A DNA stretch of 64,000 nt from Mediterraneibacter faecis JCM 15917 (GTDB lineage: Bacteria > Bacillota > Clostridia > Lachnospirales > Lachnospiraceae), in NCBI GenBank assembly GCA_001312505.1, contig BBDW01000010.1, forward strand, positions 62,001 to 126,000, given 5' to 3'. The notes beneath the pieces are model-generated. The model was not told the origin of the DNA. It was given only the letters and a program-made list of their open reading frames with translations, and did no database searches. Both the position numbers and the translations under genes were made by a program. This document shows, in pieces, positions 48,705 to 58,342 of this stretch. Within the stretch, counting starts at the first letter, position 1. Each line of letters starts with the position of its first letter.

Positions 48705-49859
48705 ATGAGAAAAGTTTTCAAAAAAGCGTTAGCAGTCACAATGGCAGCTACAATGGTAGTCGGACTTGCTGCATGCGGAAGCAGCGAATCCTCAGACAAG
48801 GGTACTTCCAAATCAGATCAGATTAAAATCGGAGTTTCTATCTGGTCATCAACAGATGTACTTGGATCACAGTGTAAAAAGATGCTGGACGAAGCAGCAA
48901 AGGCATTGGACGTAAAATTACAGTATGTGGACCAGGGACATGTTTCAGAGAAAGTTACAGCTTCTGTAGAAACACTTGCAGCAGCAGGATGTCAGGGAAT
49001 CATCATCTGTAACTCATCTGATACAGAGATGACATCTGCAATCAAAACATGTAACGATAACAAAGTTTATCTGTCACAGTTCTTCCGTGTAATCAGTGAA
49101 GAAAACAGCCCGGACATCTATCAGGCAGCAAAGGATTCAGAGTACTACATCGGAGCAGTACATGAAGATGAGCCAGCAAATGGTGAAGAGCTTGTGAATA
49201 TTCTTCTTGAAAAAGGAGATCGTAACATCGGTCTGATCGGCTGGGAGCAGGGAGATGCTACATGGCTTGGAAGATGGGAAGGTTACAAAGCAGGCGTTGA
49301 AAAATGGAACAAAGAACATCCAGATGACAAAGCAAACCTTTCAGAACCACAGTATGCAGGTACTACATCAGAAGGTGGATCAAAAGCAGCAGAAGCCTTA
49401 ATGGCAGCAGATCCGAACCTTGACGCACTGATTCCGGCAGGTGGCGGCGGAGACCCACTTCAGGGAGCAATCGCAGCAGTAGAACGTGCAGGAAAAACAG
49501 ACAGCATTGATATTGTTTCAACAGACTTCCTTCCAGATCTTGGAGAAAGACTTGAAAACGGTTCAATGGCAGGTGAATCCGGTGGACACTTCTGTGATCC
49601 TCTGATTTCTTTCATGATGGTTTACAACGCAATCAAGGGTGACTATGCAGACTTTGGTGGAAAATTCGAAGATGTTCCATTCCCATATCTGTATGTATCA
49701 TCACCGGAAGACTACAAAGCATATGAAGAATATTTTGTAGATCAGCTTCCATATACAGATGAAGAATTGGTTGAAATGTCAAAACTTAGTCTTGACGACT
49801 TAAAAGCAACAGCTGCTAAGGTATCTATTGAAGATGCAGCAGAACGTGCTGGAAAATAA
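48705..49859 (+). CDS. Sugar ABC transporter substrate-binding lipoprotein
   Basis: A 384-residue periplasmic-binding-type lipoprotein. A signal sequence ends at the lipobox GLAAC, followed by a Ser-rich linker. The type 1 binding fold shows IKIGVSIWSSTDVLGSQCKKM, CQGIIICNSSDTEMT, NIGLIGWEQGDATWLGRWEGY and IDIVSTDFLPDLGERLENG. It resembles the RbsB/galactose group but with its own ligand-site residues. ATG 48705 follows TGGAGGAG. The operon continues with permease, ATPase and permease genes. Confidence 0.9.
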   Translation: MRKVFKKALAVTMAATMVVGLAACGSSESSDKGTSKSDQIKIGVSIWSSTDVLGSQCKKMLDEAAKALDVKLQYVDQGHVSEKVTASVETLAAAGCQGIIICNSSDTEMTSAIKTCNDNKVYLSQFFRVISEENSPDIYQAAKDSEYYIGAVHEDEPANGEELVNILLEKGDRNIGLIGWEQGDATWLGRWEGYKAGVEKWNKEHPDDKANLSEPQYAGTTSEGGSKAAEALMAADPNLDALIPAGGGGDPLQGAIAAVERAGKTDSIDIVSTDFLPDLGERLENGSMAGESGGHFCDPLISFMMVYNAIKGDYADFGGKFEDVPFPYLYVSSPEDYKAYEEYFVDQLPYTDEELVEMSKLSLDDLKATAAKVSIEDAAERAGK

Positions 49860-49889
49860 GACAGATAATAATAACGACGATTAACTTGT

Positions 49890-49925
49890 AAAGGGTGATG
49901 TCGCAAAGGCGATGCCACCCTTTCT
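49890..49925 (+). terminator. Attenuating hairpin between binding protein and permease
   Basis: AAAGGGTGATGTCGC and GCGATGCCACCCTTT form a strong stem with AAAG as loop. Such hairpins commonly protect the upstream message and lower expression of the membrane genes. Confidence 0.7.
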
Positions 49926-49960
49926 AAATCAGAAATGATAATTATAAAGAGGTAGATAAT

Positions 49961-50911
49961 ATGGGCACTACTAAAAAAATATCAGGGAAAGCGATGGGAT
50001 ATGTGATCTTAATAGGTCTGGTCATACTTTCCTGGGCGATCTTTAAAATTTTAACACCACATAACTTCGGTTCTTTTTCCAATATGCTCAATTACTTTCA
50101 GGCCAGCCTGATCGCTACCGTGGGTGCAGTTGGTTTTTACTTTGTAATGGTAATGGGAATGTTCGATTTCTCAATTGGTGCAAATATCATGCTTTCAGCA
50201 ATCGTTGGATGCGTATTTGCAACCAGATTTAACCTGGGTTATTTTGGACTTATCGCAGGATGTATTATTACAGGTGCGATCGTAGGAACATTAAACGGAT
50301 TATTCTATGTAAAGCTTCGTATTCCGTCGATGATCGTAACAACAGGTCTGGCTCTTATTTATGAGTCGGTTGCAAACTATATTGCAGGTGGTGTTGAGCA
50401 GACACTTCCATCAAATCTTCGTGCATTTGGTCAGATGCCTGGAGATATCATTCTTGCATTAGTGGCTTGCGCAGTAGCTTACATTTTTTTGAATTATACT
50501 AAAATCGGAACTTATACCTACGCAATCGGAAGTGACGAGTTCGTTGCAAAGAACATGGGTATTAATGTAAATAAATATAAAGTACTTGCATTTATTTTGA
50601 GTGGTGCTTTTCTGGGAGTTATGGCGATTTTAACAATCAGTTATGGTTCCTCTATGGTAGCTGTTACAGGAATGGCGTCCATGAGCCGAAACTTTATTCC
50701 GACTATGGGATGTTTCTTTGGTCTGGCATTTAAGAAATACGGAATGCCGCTTCCGGCAATCATTATCGGTGAGTTCGTAATCAACATCATTTTCTTTGGT
50801 TTCATTGCACTTGGAGCACCGACTGCAATCCAGGATGTTATCACAGGACTTGCACTGCTTATAATCATTACAGTGACAACAAAGGCTACTAAGGGCGAAA
50901 TCGTCAAGTAA
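49961..50911 (+). CDS. Sugar ABC transporter permease (RbsC-like) 1
   Basis: A 316-residue protein with about eight to ten helices. VMGMFDFSIGANIMLSAIVGCVFA, GTLNGLFYVKLRIPSMIVTTGLALI and YAIGSDEFVAKNMGINVNKYKV are the classical ribose-type permease motifs. It is a different sequence from the second permease gene, so the transporter probably uses a heterodimer. The frame is intact. Confidence 0.92.
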   Translation: MGTTKKISGKAMGYVILIGLVILSWAIFKILTPHNFGSFSNMLNYFQASLIATVGAVGFYFVMVMGMFDFSIGANIMLSAIVGCVFATRFNLGYFGLIAGCIITGAIVGTLNGLFYVKLRIPSMIVTTGLALIYESVANYIAGGVEQTLPSNLRAFGQMPGDIILALVACAVAYIFLNYTKIGTYTYAIGSDEFVAKNMGINVNKYKVLAFILSGAFLGVMAILTISYGSSMVAVTGMASMSRNFIPTMGCFFGLAFKKYGMPLPAIIIGEFVINIIFFGFIALGAPTAIQDVITGLALLIIITVTTKATKGEIVK

Positions 50912-50929
50912 TGAAGGAGGGAGACAGCA

Positions 50930-52429
50930 ATGAGTGAAGTAAGATTACAGGTAAAAAATCTTTGTAAAAACTTCGGTATTACAAAAGCAGTTCAGAATGT
51001 ATCCTTCAATGTGAATAAAGGAGAGGTTCATGCGCTGATCGGAGAAAATGGTTCCGGTAAGTCAACTCTGACAAATATGCTAACAGGTATTTACAGTATC
51101 GGAAGCGGAACATTTATTCTGGACGGAAAAGAGATTCATCCAAAGAACCAGGTAGAAGCAAACAACGAAGGAGTATCCATTATTGTGCAGGAACTTGGAA
51201 CTCTGTCAGGACTTACTGTTGCAGAGAATATTTTCCTTGGACATGAAGATCAGTTCGTACATTTCGGAATTAAAAATACAAATGCAATGAACAAAAAAGC
51301 AACAGAGCTTTTGAAAAAATATGGCTTTGACAGAATCAAAGCAGCAGATATGATCGATAACTACAATTTCGAGGATCGTAAATTGGTTGAGATTGTAAAA
51401 GCTACTTATTTTGATCCAAAGGTTGTTGTGATCGATGAGACAACAACAGCGCTTTCACAGGAAGGACGTGAAGAGCTTTACAAACATATGGAAAGAATCA
51501 GAAAGAGTGGAAATACAGTTATTTTTATTTCCCATGACCTTCCGGAAATCCTGGATAAGTCTGATACAATTACAATTCTTCGAGATGGTGTTTACATTGA
51601 TACAGTTAAGAGTAAAGATGTGACAGAAGAAGACTTGAAAAAGCTGATGGTAGGACGTGAAGTGACAGGTGATTATTATCGTTCTGATTATGGCGAAAAA
51701 GTATCTGATGAAGTCGTGTTATCAGTGAAAAATGTTACAGTTCCAGGATTGATTGAAAATGTATCCTTTGATCTTCATAAGGGAGAGATTCTTGGATTTG
51801 GAGGACTTTCCGAATCAGGTATGCATGAAATCGGAAAAGCTGTTTTTGGAGCATCTTATGATCGTGAAGGTGCGGTGACACTGGCAGACGGAACTCAGAT
51901 CAACAGCATTCCTACTGCGATTAAAAACAGTATTGCATATACATCTAAGGATCGTGATAATGAATCGGTTGTCCTTAACCAGAGTATCGGAGATAACATT
52001 TGCCTTCCGTCACTGGATGAGCTGGCAGGAAAATCACATATTTTAAGAGATAAAAAACGAAAAGAGTTTGCAGATAAGTATGCAAAACAGATGTCTGTAA
52101 AAATGGTGGATGTAAACCAGTTTGTATCAAATCTTTCAGGCGGTAATAAGCAGAAGGTTGTTCTTGCAAGATGGATCGGTAAAGATTCTGATATCGTTGT
52201 TTTGGACAGTCCGACTCGTGGTATTGATATCAAGGTAAAACAGGATATCTACCAGCTGATGAATCAAATGAGAAAGAATGGAAAATCTATCATTATGATT
52301 TCAGAAGAGCTGATGGAGCTGATCGGTATGTGTGACCGCATTATAATCATGAAAGATGGAAAAGTCAGTGGTCAGCTTGATAGAAATAAGGATCTGAATG
52401 AAAACAGTCTTATTTCTATGATGGTATAA
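50930..52429 (+). CDS. Sugar ABC transporter ATP-binding protein (RbsA-like)
   Basis: A 499-residue protein with two nucleotide-binding domains in tandem. The first has Walker A GENGSGKSTL and VVIDETTTALS. The second has a degenerate Walker A (GGLSESGMHEIGKAVFG), signature NLSGGNKQKVVLARW and Walker B IVVLDSPTRGID, the usual asymmetry of RbsA/MglA. The first domain's signature is replaced by NFEDRKLVEIVKA. Ribosome binding site GGAGGGAG. Confidence 0.93.
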   Translation: MSEVRLQVKNLCKNFGITKAVQNVSFNVNKGEVHALIGENGSGKSTLTNMLTGIYSIGSGTFILDGKEIHPKNQVEANNEGVSIIVQELGTLSGLTVAENIFLGHEDQFVHFGIKNTNAMNKKATELLKKYGFDRIKAADMIDNYNFEDRKLVEIVKATYFDPKVVVIDETTTALSQEGREELYKHMERIRKSGNTVIFISHDLPEILDKSDTITILRDGVYIDTVKSKDVTEEDLKKLMVGREVTGDYYRSDYGEKVSDEVVLSVKNVTVPGLIENVSFDLHKGEILGFGGLSESGMHEIGKAVFGASYDREGAVTLADGTQINSIPTAIKNSIAYTSKDRDNESVVLNQSIGDNICLPSLDELAGKSHILRDKKRKEFADKYAKQMSVKMVDVNQFVSNLSGGNKQKVVLARWIGKDSDIVVLDSPTRGIDIKVKQDIYQLMNQMRKNGKSIIMISEELMELIGMCDRIIIMKDGKVSGQLDRNKDLNENSLISMMV

Positions 52430-52439
52430 GGAGGCAACT

Positions 52440-53411
52440 ATGGGAAGTCAAGTGAGTGTAAAAACAAATGATAAAGAGCAGCAGCTGAAAAAAGCATCAA
52501 AAATGTCTTTGATCCGTTCGCTCTTACCGATCGTTGGATTGGTTGTTATTTTCCTGTTATTTAACGTTTTGACAGATTTCAGAATGATGGGAAATCTGTC
52601 GCTGGTATTTTCACAAATATATGTAACAATGATTGCAGCAATGGGAGTTTTCTTCATTATGACAATGGGAGGCCTTGATTTCTCCCAGGGATCCATTCTC
52701 GGTATTTCTTCTATTGTTGTATGTATGCTTTCACAGAAGAGCATTCCGCTTGCAATTATCGGAGGTATTGTAAGCGGTGCTGCAATCGGAGCATTGAACG
52801 GTTACTTTTATGTATTTCGTAAGATCAAATCATTTATTGTAACAATCTGTACAATGTTCTTGTTCCGTGGATTTATCAAATACCTTACAACAAATGCGCC
52901 GGTTGCGGGTTCTGCAAAACTGATCAACTACGATAGTACAGAGCTTAAGATTGCTTGTACAGTAGTGATCCTTCTTATTGGATTTGTTGCATTTCGTTAT
53001 ACGAAATTTGGAACTTATCTGAAAGCAATCGGAGCAGGAGAGAAAGCAGCGATGTTTTCAGGTATCCGTACAGATAAGATGAAATTCCTTATCTATGTAC
53101 TTGCAGGAGCAATTACGGGATTTGCTGCATTTATCAATGTAATCAAAGTTGGATCAGTTACTTCTTCAGGAGGTAATCAGCTCGAAACACAGATTCTTAT
53201 CGCGTTGGTATTAGGCGGAATGCCTATTTCCGGTGGTGCAAAGGTTCGTTTTGAAAATATTATTGTTGGATCATTACTGTATGTTGTACTGAATAGTGGA
53301 CTGACAATGATGGGATTCTCAACACAGATGATGCAGTTGATTCAGGGAATCGTATTCTTGATTTTCGTTGCAGTATTTGCGGATCGTGAATCTATTCAGG
53401 TAATCAAATAA
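52440..53411 (+). CDS. Sugar ABC transporter permease (RbsC-like) 2
   Basis: A 323-residue permease with an N-terminal Lys-rich tail and about eight helices. FIMTMGGLDFSQGSILGISSIVV, GALNGYFYVFRKIKSFIVTICTM, YLKAIGAGEKAAMFSGIRTDKMK and LIALVLGGMPISGGAKVRF are the family motifs. Begins 10 bases after the ATPase gene with AGGAGGC. Intact. Confidence 0.92.
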   Translation: MGSQVSVKTNDKEQQLKKASKMSLIRSLLPIVGLVVIFLLFNVLTDFRMMGNLSLVFSQIYVTMIAAMGVFFIMTMGGLDFSQGSILGISSIVVCMLSQKSIPLAIIGGIVSGAAIGALNGYFYVFRKIKSFIVTICTMFLFRGFIKYLTTNAPVAGSAKLINYDSTELKIACTVVILLIGFVAFRYTKFGTYLKAIGAGEKAAMFSGIRTDKMKFLIYVLAGAITGFAAFINVIKVGSVTSSGGNQLETQILIALVLGGMPISGGAKVRFENIIVGSLLYVVLNSGLTMMGFSTQMMQLIQGIVFLIFVAVFADRESIQVIK

Positions 53412-53433
53412 TATAGAATAAACTATACGTGAT

Positions 53434-53468
53434 CGGGGAATGCTCTTGTCAGAAGCACTTCCCCCCCG
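53434..53468 (+). terminator. Hairpin after the ABC operon with a C7 bulge
   Basis: GGGGAATGCT and AGCACTTCCCC pair with one bulged base. The right arm has seven C (53461-53467) where four would match the left GGGG. Confidence 0.6.
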
Positions 53469-53551
53469 GAAGTATAATATAAAGATCAGAATCTTTACCA
53501 TAAAGCGCGGTTAGAGAGTCTGGTCTTTATTTTATGGGAAAGGCAGAAGTT

Positions 53552-54672
53552 ATGAGTAACATGGATCAAGAATGTTTGAAATATCAAAAATTATATAATT
53601 GGGCTCATACACTTATCACCAGTGGTGTGATAAAAAATATGGATAAATTTCCGTCAGAACCAAGTCTTCAAAAGAAATTTGGGTATTCTAGACAGACTGT
53701 AAGAACTGCACTGCAGAAACTAGAGGAAGAGGGGGGGCTGGTAACTCGTGTAAGAGGAAGCGGAACCTATGTGTCTTATGACTGCAGTAAGGTAAATGAA
53801 GAACGACCGCAGGTCGGACTTCTTTTGAGTTATTATTCGGATTATCTTTTTCCAAGAGTATATGATGGGATTGAATCTTGTCTTACGGAAAAAGGATATG
53901 CTATAGAGGTGGCTGTGACAAAGAATCGATTGAATGATGAAGCTATCTATTTGGAAGGGATTCTGAAAGGGGGGGATGTCAGTGGTTTGATCATAGAAGG
54001 CTCAAGATCTGCATTTCCGAATCCCAATATCCGACTTTATAAAGAAATTAAAAGAAGGAATATTCCGACACTTTTTATTCATAATCATTATGAAAATATG
54101 GTGTTTGACAGTGTGGAAATGTCAGATAAGAAGTGTTCGTACGAATTGACAAAACTTTTAATTGAAAATGGACATCGCAGGATAGGCGGGATTTTTAAAT
54201 ATGATGATATGCAGGGGATTGAGAGATATAAAGGCTTTATTCAGTGTTTATCAGATTATGGAGTAAAATTTGATGATGATTATATTCGTTGGTATTCAAC
54301 AAAAGATATGGAAGAAAAGCTGAGCAAAAAAGGTTTACTCCGAATGTATAGACGTACGAAAGACTGTACGGCAATGATTGTATATAATGATGAAGTTGCG
54401 AATTATTACATGGATTTCTTGGAGGAGAGGGGGGATTACATGTGCCAGAGGATGTTTCGCTGGTATCATTTGATGATGCGGAGCTTTTAGATGCAAACAA
54501 CGGGGGGGCTCAGCTGGTTTCTGCAATTCATCCGAAATATCAGCTTGGACGTATTACAGCAAAGAATCTTCTTAGAATGATGGAAGATGAAAAGTGGCAG
54601 GAAAAGAATTATTCGTACCGATTTCCGGTGAAGATAAAAGAAGGTAATTCTATACAAAAAATAGGCAGATAG
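53552..54672 (+). CDS. GntR-LacI hybrid repressor, AraR-like (one frameshift)
   Basis: About 370 residues: an N-terminal GntR winged helix (DKFPSEPSLQKKFGYSRQTVRTALQKLEEEG, RVRGSGTYV) and a LacI-type sugar-binding core (VGLLLSYYSDYLFPRVYDGIES, GLIIEGSRSAF, RIGGIFKYDDMQGIERYKGF, VSLVSFDDAELL). This matches the AraR class. The frame breaks at G6 54429-54434; four G restores LEERGLHVPEDVSLVSF. Three G7 runs (53731, 53969, 54502) add glycines at EEGGLV, LKGGDV and NNGGAQ. It likely represses the ABC operon just upstream. Confidence 0.87.
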
Positions 54673-54702
54673 AAATTTGGTGACGAAAAGGAGGCAATCA
54701 CG

Positions 54703-55880
54703 ATGGATTTCTACAAGAGAGCACTTGAATTAAAAGACGAAACAGTAGCAGACAGAAGATACATTCATCAGAATGCAGAGACAGGACTTGAGCTTTCGAA
54801 GACGAAAGCTTATGTGATGGATAAGTTGAAAGAGTATGGTCTGGATCCGGTTGAATGCGGAGAGGGAGTTACGGCAACGCTTGGAAATGGCGGTAGGGTT
54901 CTTCTCCTGCGTGCAGATATGGATGGACTTCCGATGCCGGAGGAAAGTGGTGAAGCATTTGCTTGTCCAACAGGAAAAACAGCACATACTTGTGGACATG
55001 ATTTTCATGCGGCAATGCTTTTGAGTGCGGCAAGAATCTTAAAAGAACAGGAGAGCAAGTTGAAAGGAACTGTGAAATTCATGTTCCAGCCGGCGGAAGA
55101 GACATTTCAGGGAAGTAAGAATATGATTGAGCATGGGATTCTTGAAAATCCGAAGGTAGATGCAGCACTTGCGTATCATGTATCTCCGGGAAAGATGCCG
55201 GTCGGACTTTTTATGTATAATGATAAAGGCACAATGATGTATTCTGTTGATGGATTTAAAATCACGGTCAAAGGGAAAGGTTCTCACGGAGCCTATCCTC
55301 ATGCGGGTGTGGATCCGATTAATATCGGAGTACACATTCATCTTGCATTGCAGGAGTTGATTGCAAGAGAGACTGATCCGGCGCACGCATGCGTTCTGAC
55401 AATTGGACAGTTTAAGGCCGGCGAGGCGGCAAATATTATCCCAGAGACAGCAGTTCTTCAGGAACAATTCGTACAAATAATACAAAAGAGCGCGAACTTC
55501 TTGTTCGTCGAATGAAAGAAGTGGCAGAGAAGACTGCAGCTGTGTATAATGGCAGTGTAGAAATCGAGATGATCTCTGAAGTCCCGCCGCTGATCTGCAA
55601 TCCGGCATTGACGGACGAAATGATTGGATATATGAAAGAGATGGATATTCCGGGCCTTACTCCGGTTCCGGATGTGAGTGCAAGTGCATCGGAAGATTTT
55701 GCAGTGATCGCAGAGAAAGTTCCGAGTACATTTATGTATCTCTCAGCAGGTTATACGGATGAGCGGGGAACTTATCCGGCACACAATCCGAAGGTACAGT
55801 TTAATGAAGATGTCTGCCCGATCGGTGTGGCATGTCTGGCACAGTGTGCGGTGAAATGGCTGGAGAGTCATCAGGAATAA
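54703..55880 (+). CDS. M20-family amidohydrolase (one frameshift)
   Basis: A 390-residue metal-dependent amidohydrolase of the hippurate/N-acyl-amino-acid type. Visible are IHQNAETGLELSKTK, LRADMDGLPM, AHTCGHDFHAAML, FMFQPAEETFQGSKNMIEHG and KGKGSHGAYPHAGVDPI, with the metal-binding Cys/His/Glu pattern of that group. The frame breaks at 55461-55462; a third G gives VLQGTIRTNNTKERELLVRRM and the C-terminal domain to 55880. Strong site AAGGAGGC. Its link with the sugar transporter suggests an N-acyl or N-acetyl substrate, but that is speculative. Confidence 0.88.
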
Positions 55881-55932
55881 GAAGTAAAATACAAAATCAA
55901 GAGAAGAAACAAGAATACGATTGGAGAGCGAT

Positions 55933-57488
55933 ATGAGCATATTAAATGTAGAACACCTGACACATGGATTTGGAGACCGTGCAATCTTCAATGATGTGTC
56001 ATTCCGACTTTTGAAAGGAGAGCACATTGGTCTTGTCGGGGCCAACGGAGAAGGAAAATCCACTTTTATGAGTATTGTTACAGGGAAAATGTTACCGGAT
56101 GAAGGGAAGGTTGAGTGGTCAAAGAATGTGCATGCAGGTTATCTGGATCAGCATGCAGTTCTTGAGAAAGGAATGACGATCCGTCAGGCTTTGAAATCTG
56201 CATTTGATCCACTCCTTCAGAAGGAGCAGAGAATGAATGAAATCTGTGATATGCTTGGAACAGCAGATGAGGAAGAAATGAATGCGTTGATGGAAGAACT
56301 TGGTACGATCCAGGATGAACTGACACTGCATGATTTTTATACGATTGATGCGAAGGTAGAAGAGGTTGCGCGTGCACTTGGATACTTGATCTTGGATTGG
56401 ACAGAGATGTGACAGACTTAAGTGGTGGACAGAGAACAAAAGTTCTTCTTGCAAAACTTCTTCTTGAGAAACCGGATATCCTGCTTCTTGACGAGCCGAC
56501 AAACTATCTGGATGAGGAGCATATTGCATGGCTGAAGCGTTATCTTCTGGACTACGAGAATGCATTTATCCTTATTTCACATGATATTCCGTTCTTAAAT
56601 GAAGTCGTGAATATTATTTATCATATGGAAAATCAGGAATTGAACCGTTATGTGGGCGATTATGATCATTTTCAGGAAGTTTATGCAGTGAAGAAAGCAC
56701 AGTTGGAAGCGGCTTACCGTCGTCAGCAGCAGGAAATCAGCGAGCTGAAGGATTTCGTTGCAAGAAATAAAGCTCGTGTGTCTACAAGAAATATGGCGAT
56801 GTCCCGTCAGAAAAAGCTGGATAAGATGGATGTGATCGAGCTTGCGGCAGAAAGACCAAAGCCGGAATTCCATTTCAAATATGGAAGAATTCCTGGTAAG
56901 ATGCTTTTTGAGACGAAGGATCTTGTGACAGGATATGATGAACCATTATCTAAACCGTTGAATTTCTCTATGGAACGTGGACAGAAAATCGCACTTGTTG
57001 GAACAAATGGAATTGGAAAAACCACATTGCTAAAGAGTATTCTTGGATTGATTCCTTCTTTATCAGGAAGTGTTGAACTTGGTGATAACCTTGAACTTGG
57101 TTATTTTGAGCAGGAAGTAAAAGGAGAAAATCGTAATAGTTGTATTGAGGAACTGTGGCAGGAATTTCCTTCTTATACACAGTATCAGGTGCGTTCCGCG
57201 CTTGCAAAATGCGGACTTACAACGAAGCATATCGAAAGTCAGGTGCGTGTACTCAGCGGTGGAGAGCAGGCAAAGGTGCGTCTCTGTAAGTTGTTAAACA
57301 GAGATACGAATTTCCTTCTCCTTGACGAGCCGACGAATCATCTTGATGTGGATGCAAAGGACTCTCTCAAGCAGGCATTACAGGAGTACAAGGGAAGTAT
57401 CCTTCTGATCTGCCACGAACCTGAATTTTATCAGGATGTGGTTGATGAAGTGTGGGATATGAGCCAGTGGACAACAAAAGTATTCTAA
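55933..57488 (+). CDS. ABC-F family ATPase (one frameshift)
   Basis: A 518-residue soluble protein with two ABC domains and no membrane part, of the ribosome-acting EttA/Uup/YfmR type. Domain 1 has GANGEGKSTFM, LSGGQRTKVLLAKLL and LLLDEPTNYLD; a charged linker (RQQQEISELKDFVARNK) follows; domain 2 has GTNGIGKTTLL, LSGGEQAKVRLCKLL and LLLDEPTNHLD. The frame breaks near 56383-56386; one extra C gives ARALGYLDLGLDRDVTDLSGG. ATG 55933 with GGAG ahead. Confidence 0.9.
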
Positions 57489-57669
57489 AAATTGCACAAA
57501 TAGAGCTGCATGTGAATTATGCAATAATCACGAAAATGTTTGAAAATTTAAAAAATCTCTTAAAATAATACTGAAAAAATGTTATACTACACACGTAGAG
57601 TCTGTTATAAAAAGGGCAGTACATTGTGGACAACAACAGTGTAAATGAAAAGAACAGGAGGTTTTGAAA

Positions 57670-58149
57670 ATGCTCAGCAGAGGAGACGCAGTTGTATATA
57701 AGTGCAGAGGAGTGTACAAGGTAGAAGAAGTAGGAAAACTGGATTTTTCATTTGTGGATGGCAAGAAAGATTATTATACATTACAATCCATAGACAATCA
57801 GAGAGATAAGGCGTATGTTCCGATTGATGATGAGAAGAACATCCGTCGTCCGGTGAGTGAGCAGAAGGCGAAGGAACTGTTGGATAATCTTACAGAGGTT
57901 GGTATACTGAATGTAAAGAATGAAAAGTACAGAGAACAGGAATACAAGGATTGTATCTCAAGCTTCTGTCCTGAAAACTGGGTCAAAGTGCTGAAGACAT
58001 TGTATAGCCGAACAAAACGAAGAGGCAGCATGACAAGCATGGATAAGAAATATCAGCTGCTTCTGGAACATGCTCTTTCGAGTGAAATGAATTATGTTCT
58101 TGGAATTCCGGCAGGCGAGATGACAGAACTGATCAAAAAGAGTGAATAG
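57670..58149 (+). CDS. CarD-family transcription regulator
   Basis: A 159-residue protein. Residues 1-60 form the RNA-polymerase-interacting CarD/TRCF Tudor-like domain (LSRGDAVVYKCRGVYKVEEVGKL, YYTLQSIDNQRDKAYVPIDD); the rest is helical (NWVKVLKTLYSRTKRRGS, DKKYQLLLEHALSSEMNYVLG) and would touch promoter DNA. Such proteins stabilise open complexes at many promoters. The ATG at 57670 follows AGGAGG at good spacing. A -10-like TATACT sits near 57583 upstream, with a weak -35. Confidence 0.9.
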   Translation: MLSRGDAVVYKCRGVYKVEEVGKLDFSFVDGKKDYYTLQSIDNQRDKAYVPIDDEKNIRRPVSEQKAKELLDNLTEVGILNVKNEKYREQEYKDCISSFCPENWVKVLKTLYSRTKRRGSMTSMDKKYQLLLEHALSSEMNYVLGIPAGEMTELIKKSE

Positions 58150-58170
58150 TTACTAGAATTTAATAGAAAG

Positions 58171-58228
58171 AGGTCCGAAGCTACGGAAAATCAGGATTTT
58201 TCATTCAATAGCTGCCGGGCCTGGACTT
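58171..58228 (+). ncRNA. Structured leader upstream of the purine genes
   Basis: AGGTCC pairs with GGACTT (outer stem), AGCTA with TAGCT (inner stem), and GAAAATC with GATTTTTC at the tip. The 3' part reads GCTGCCGGGCCTGG. It stands before genes of the last two steps of IMP synthesis, where ZTP riboswitches are frequent, and ahead of a terminator. I cannot match the ZTP consensus, so riboswitch is only a proposal. Confidence 0.35.
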
Positions 58229-58252
58229 GCGAAAAAAGCATGTGCATGATAT

Positions 58253-58290
58253 ACTTCTCCTGAATCTATTATTTTAGGAGAAGTTTTTCG
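58253..58290 (+). terminator. Intrinsic terminator before the purine genes
   Basis: ACTTCTCCT and AGGAGAAGT with a 14-base loop and a T tract. It either ends carD transcription or serves as the expression platform of the leader. Confidence 0.85.
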
Positions 58291-58342
58291 TTTTTTTCTA
58301 GTAGATTGTCAAGAAAGCGAACGTACCGAAAGGAGAACAACA

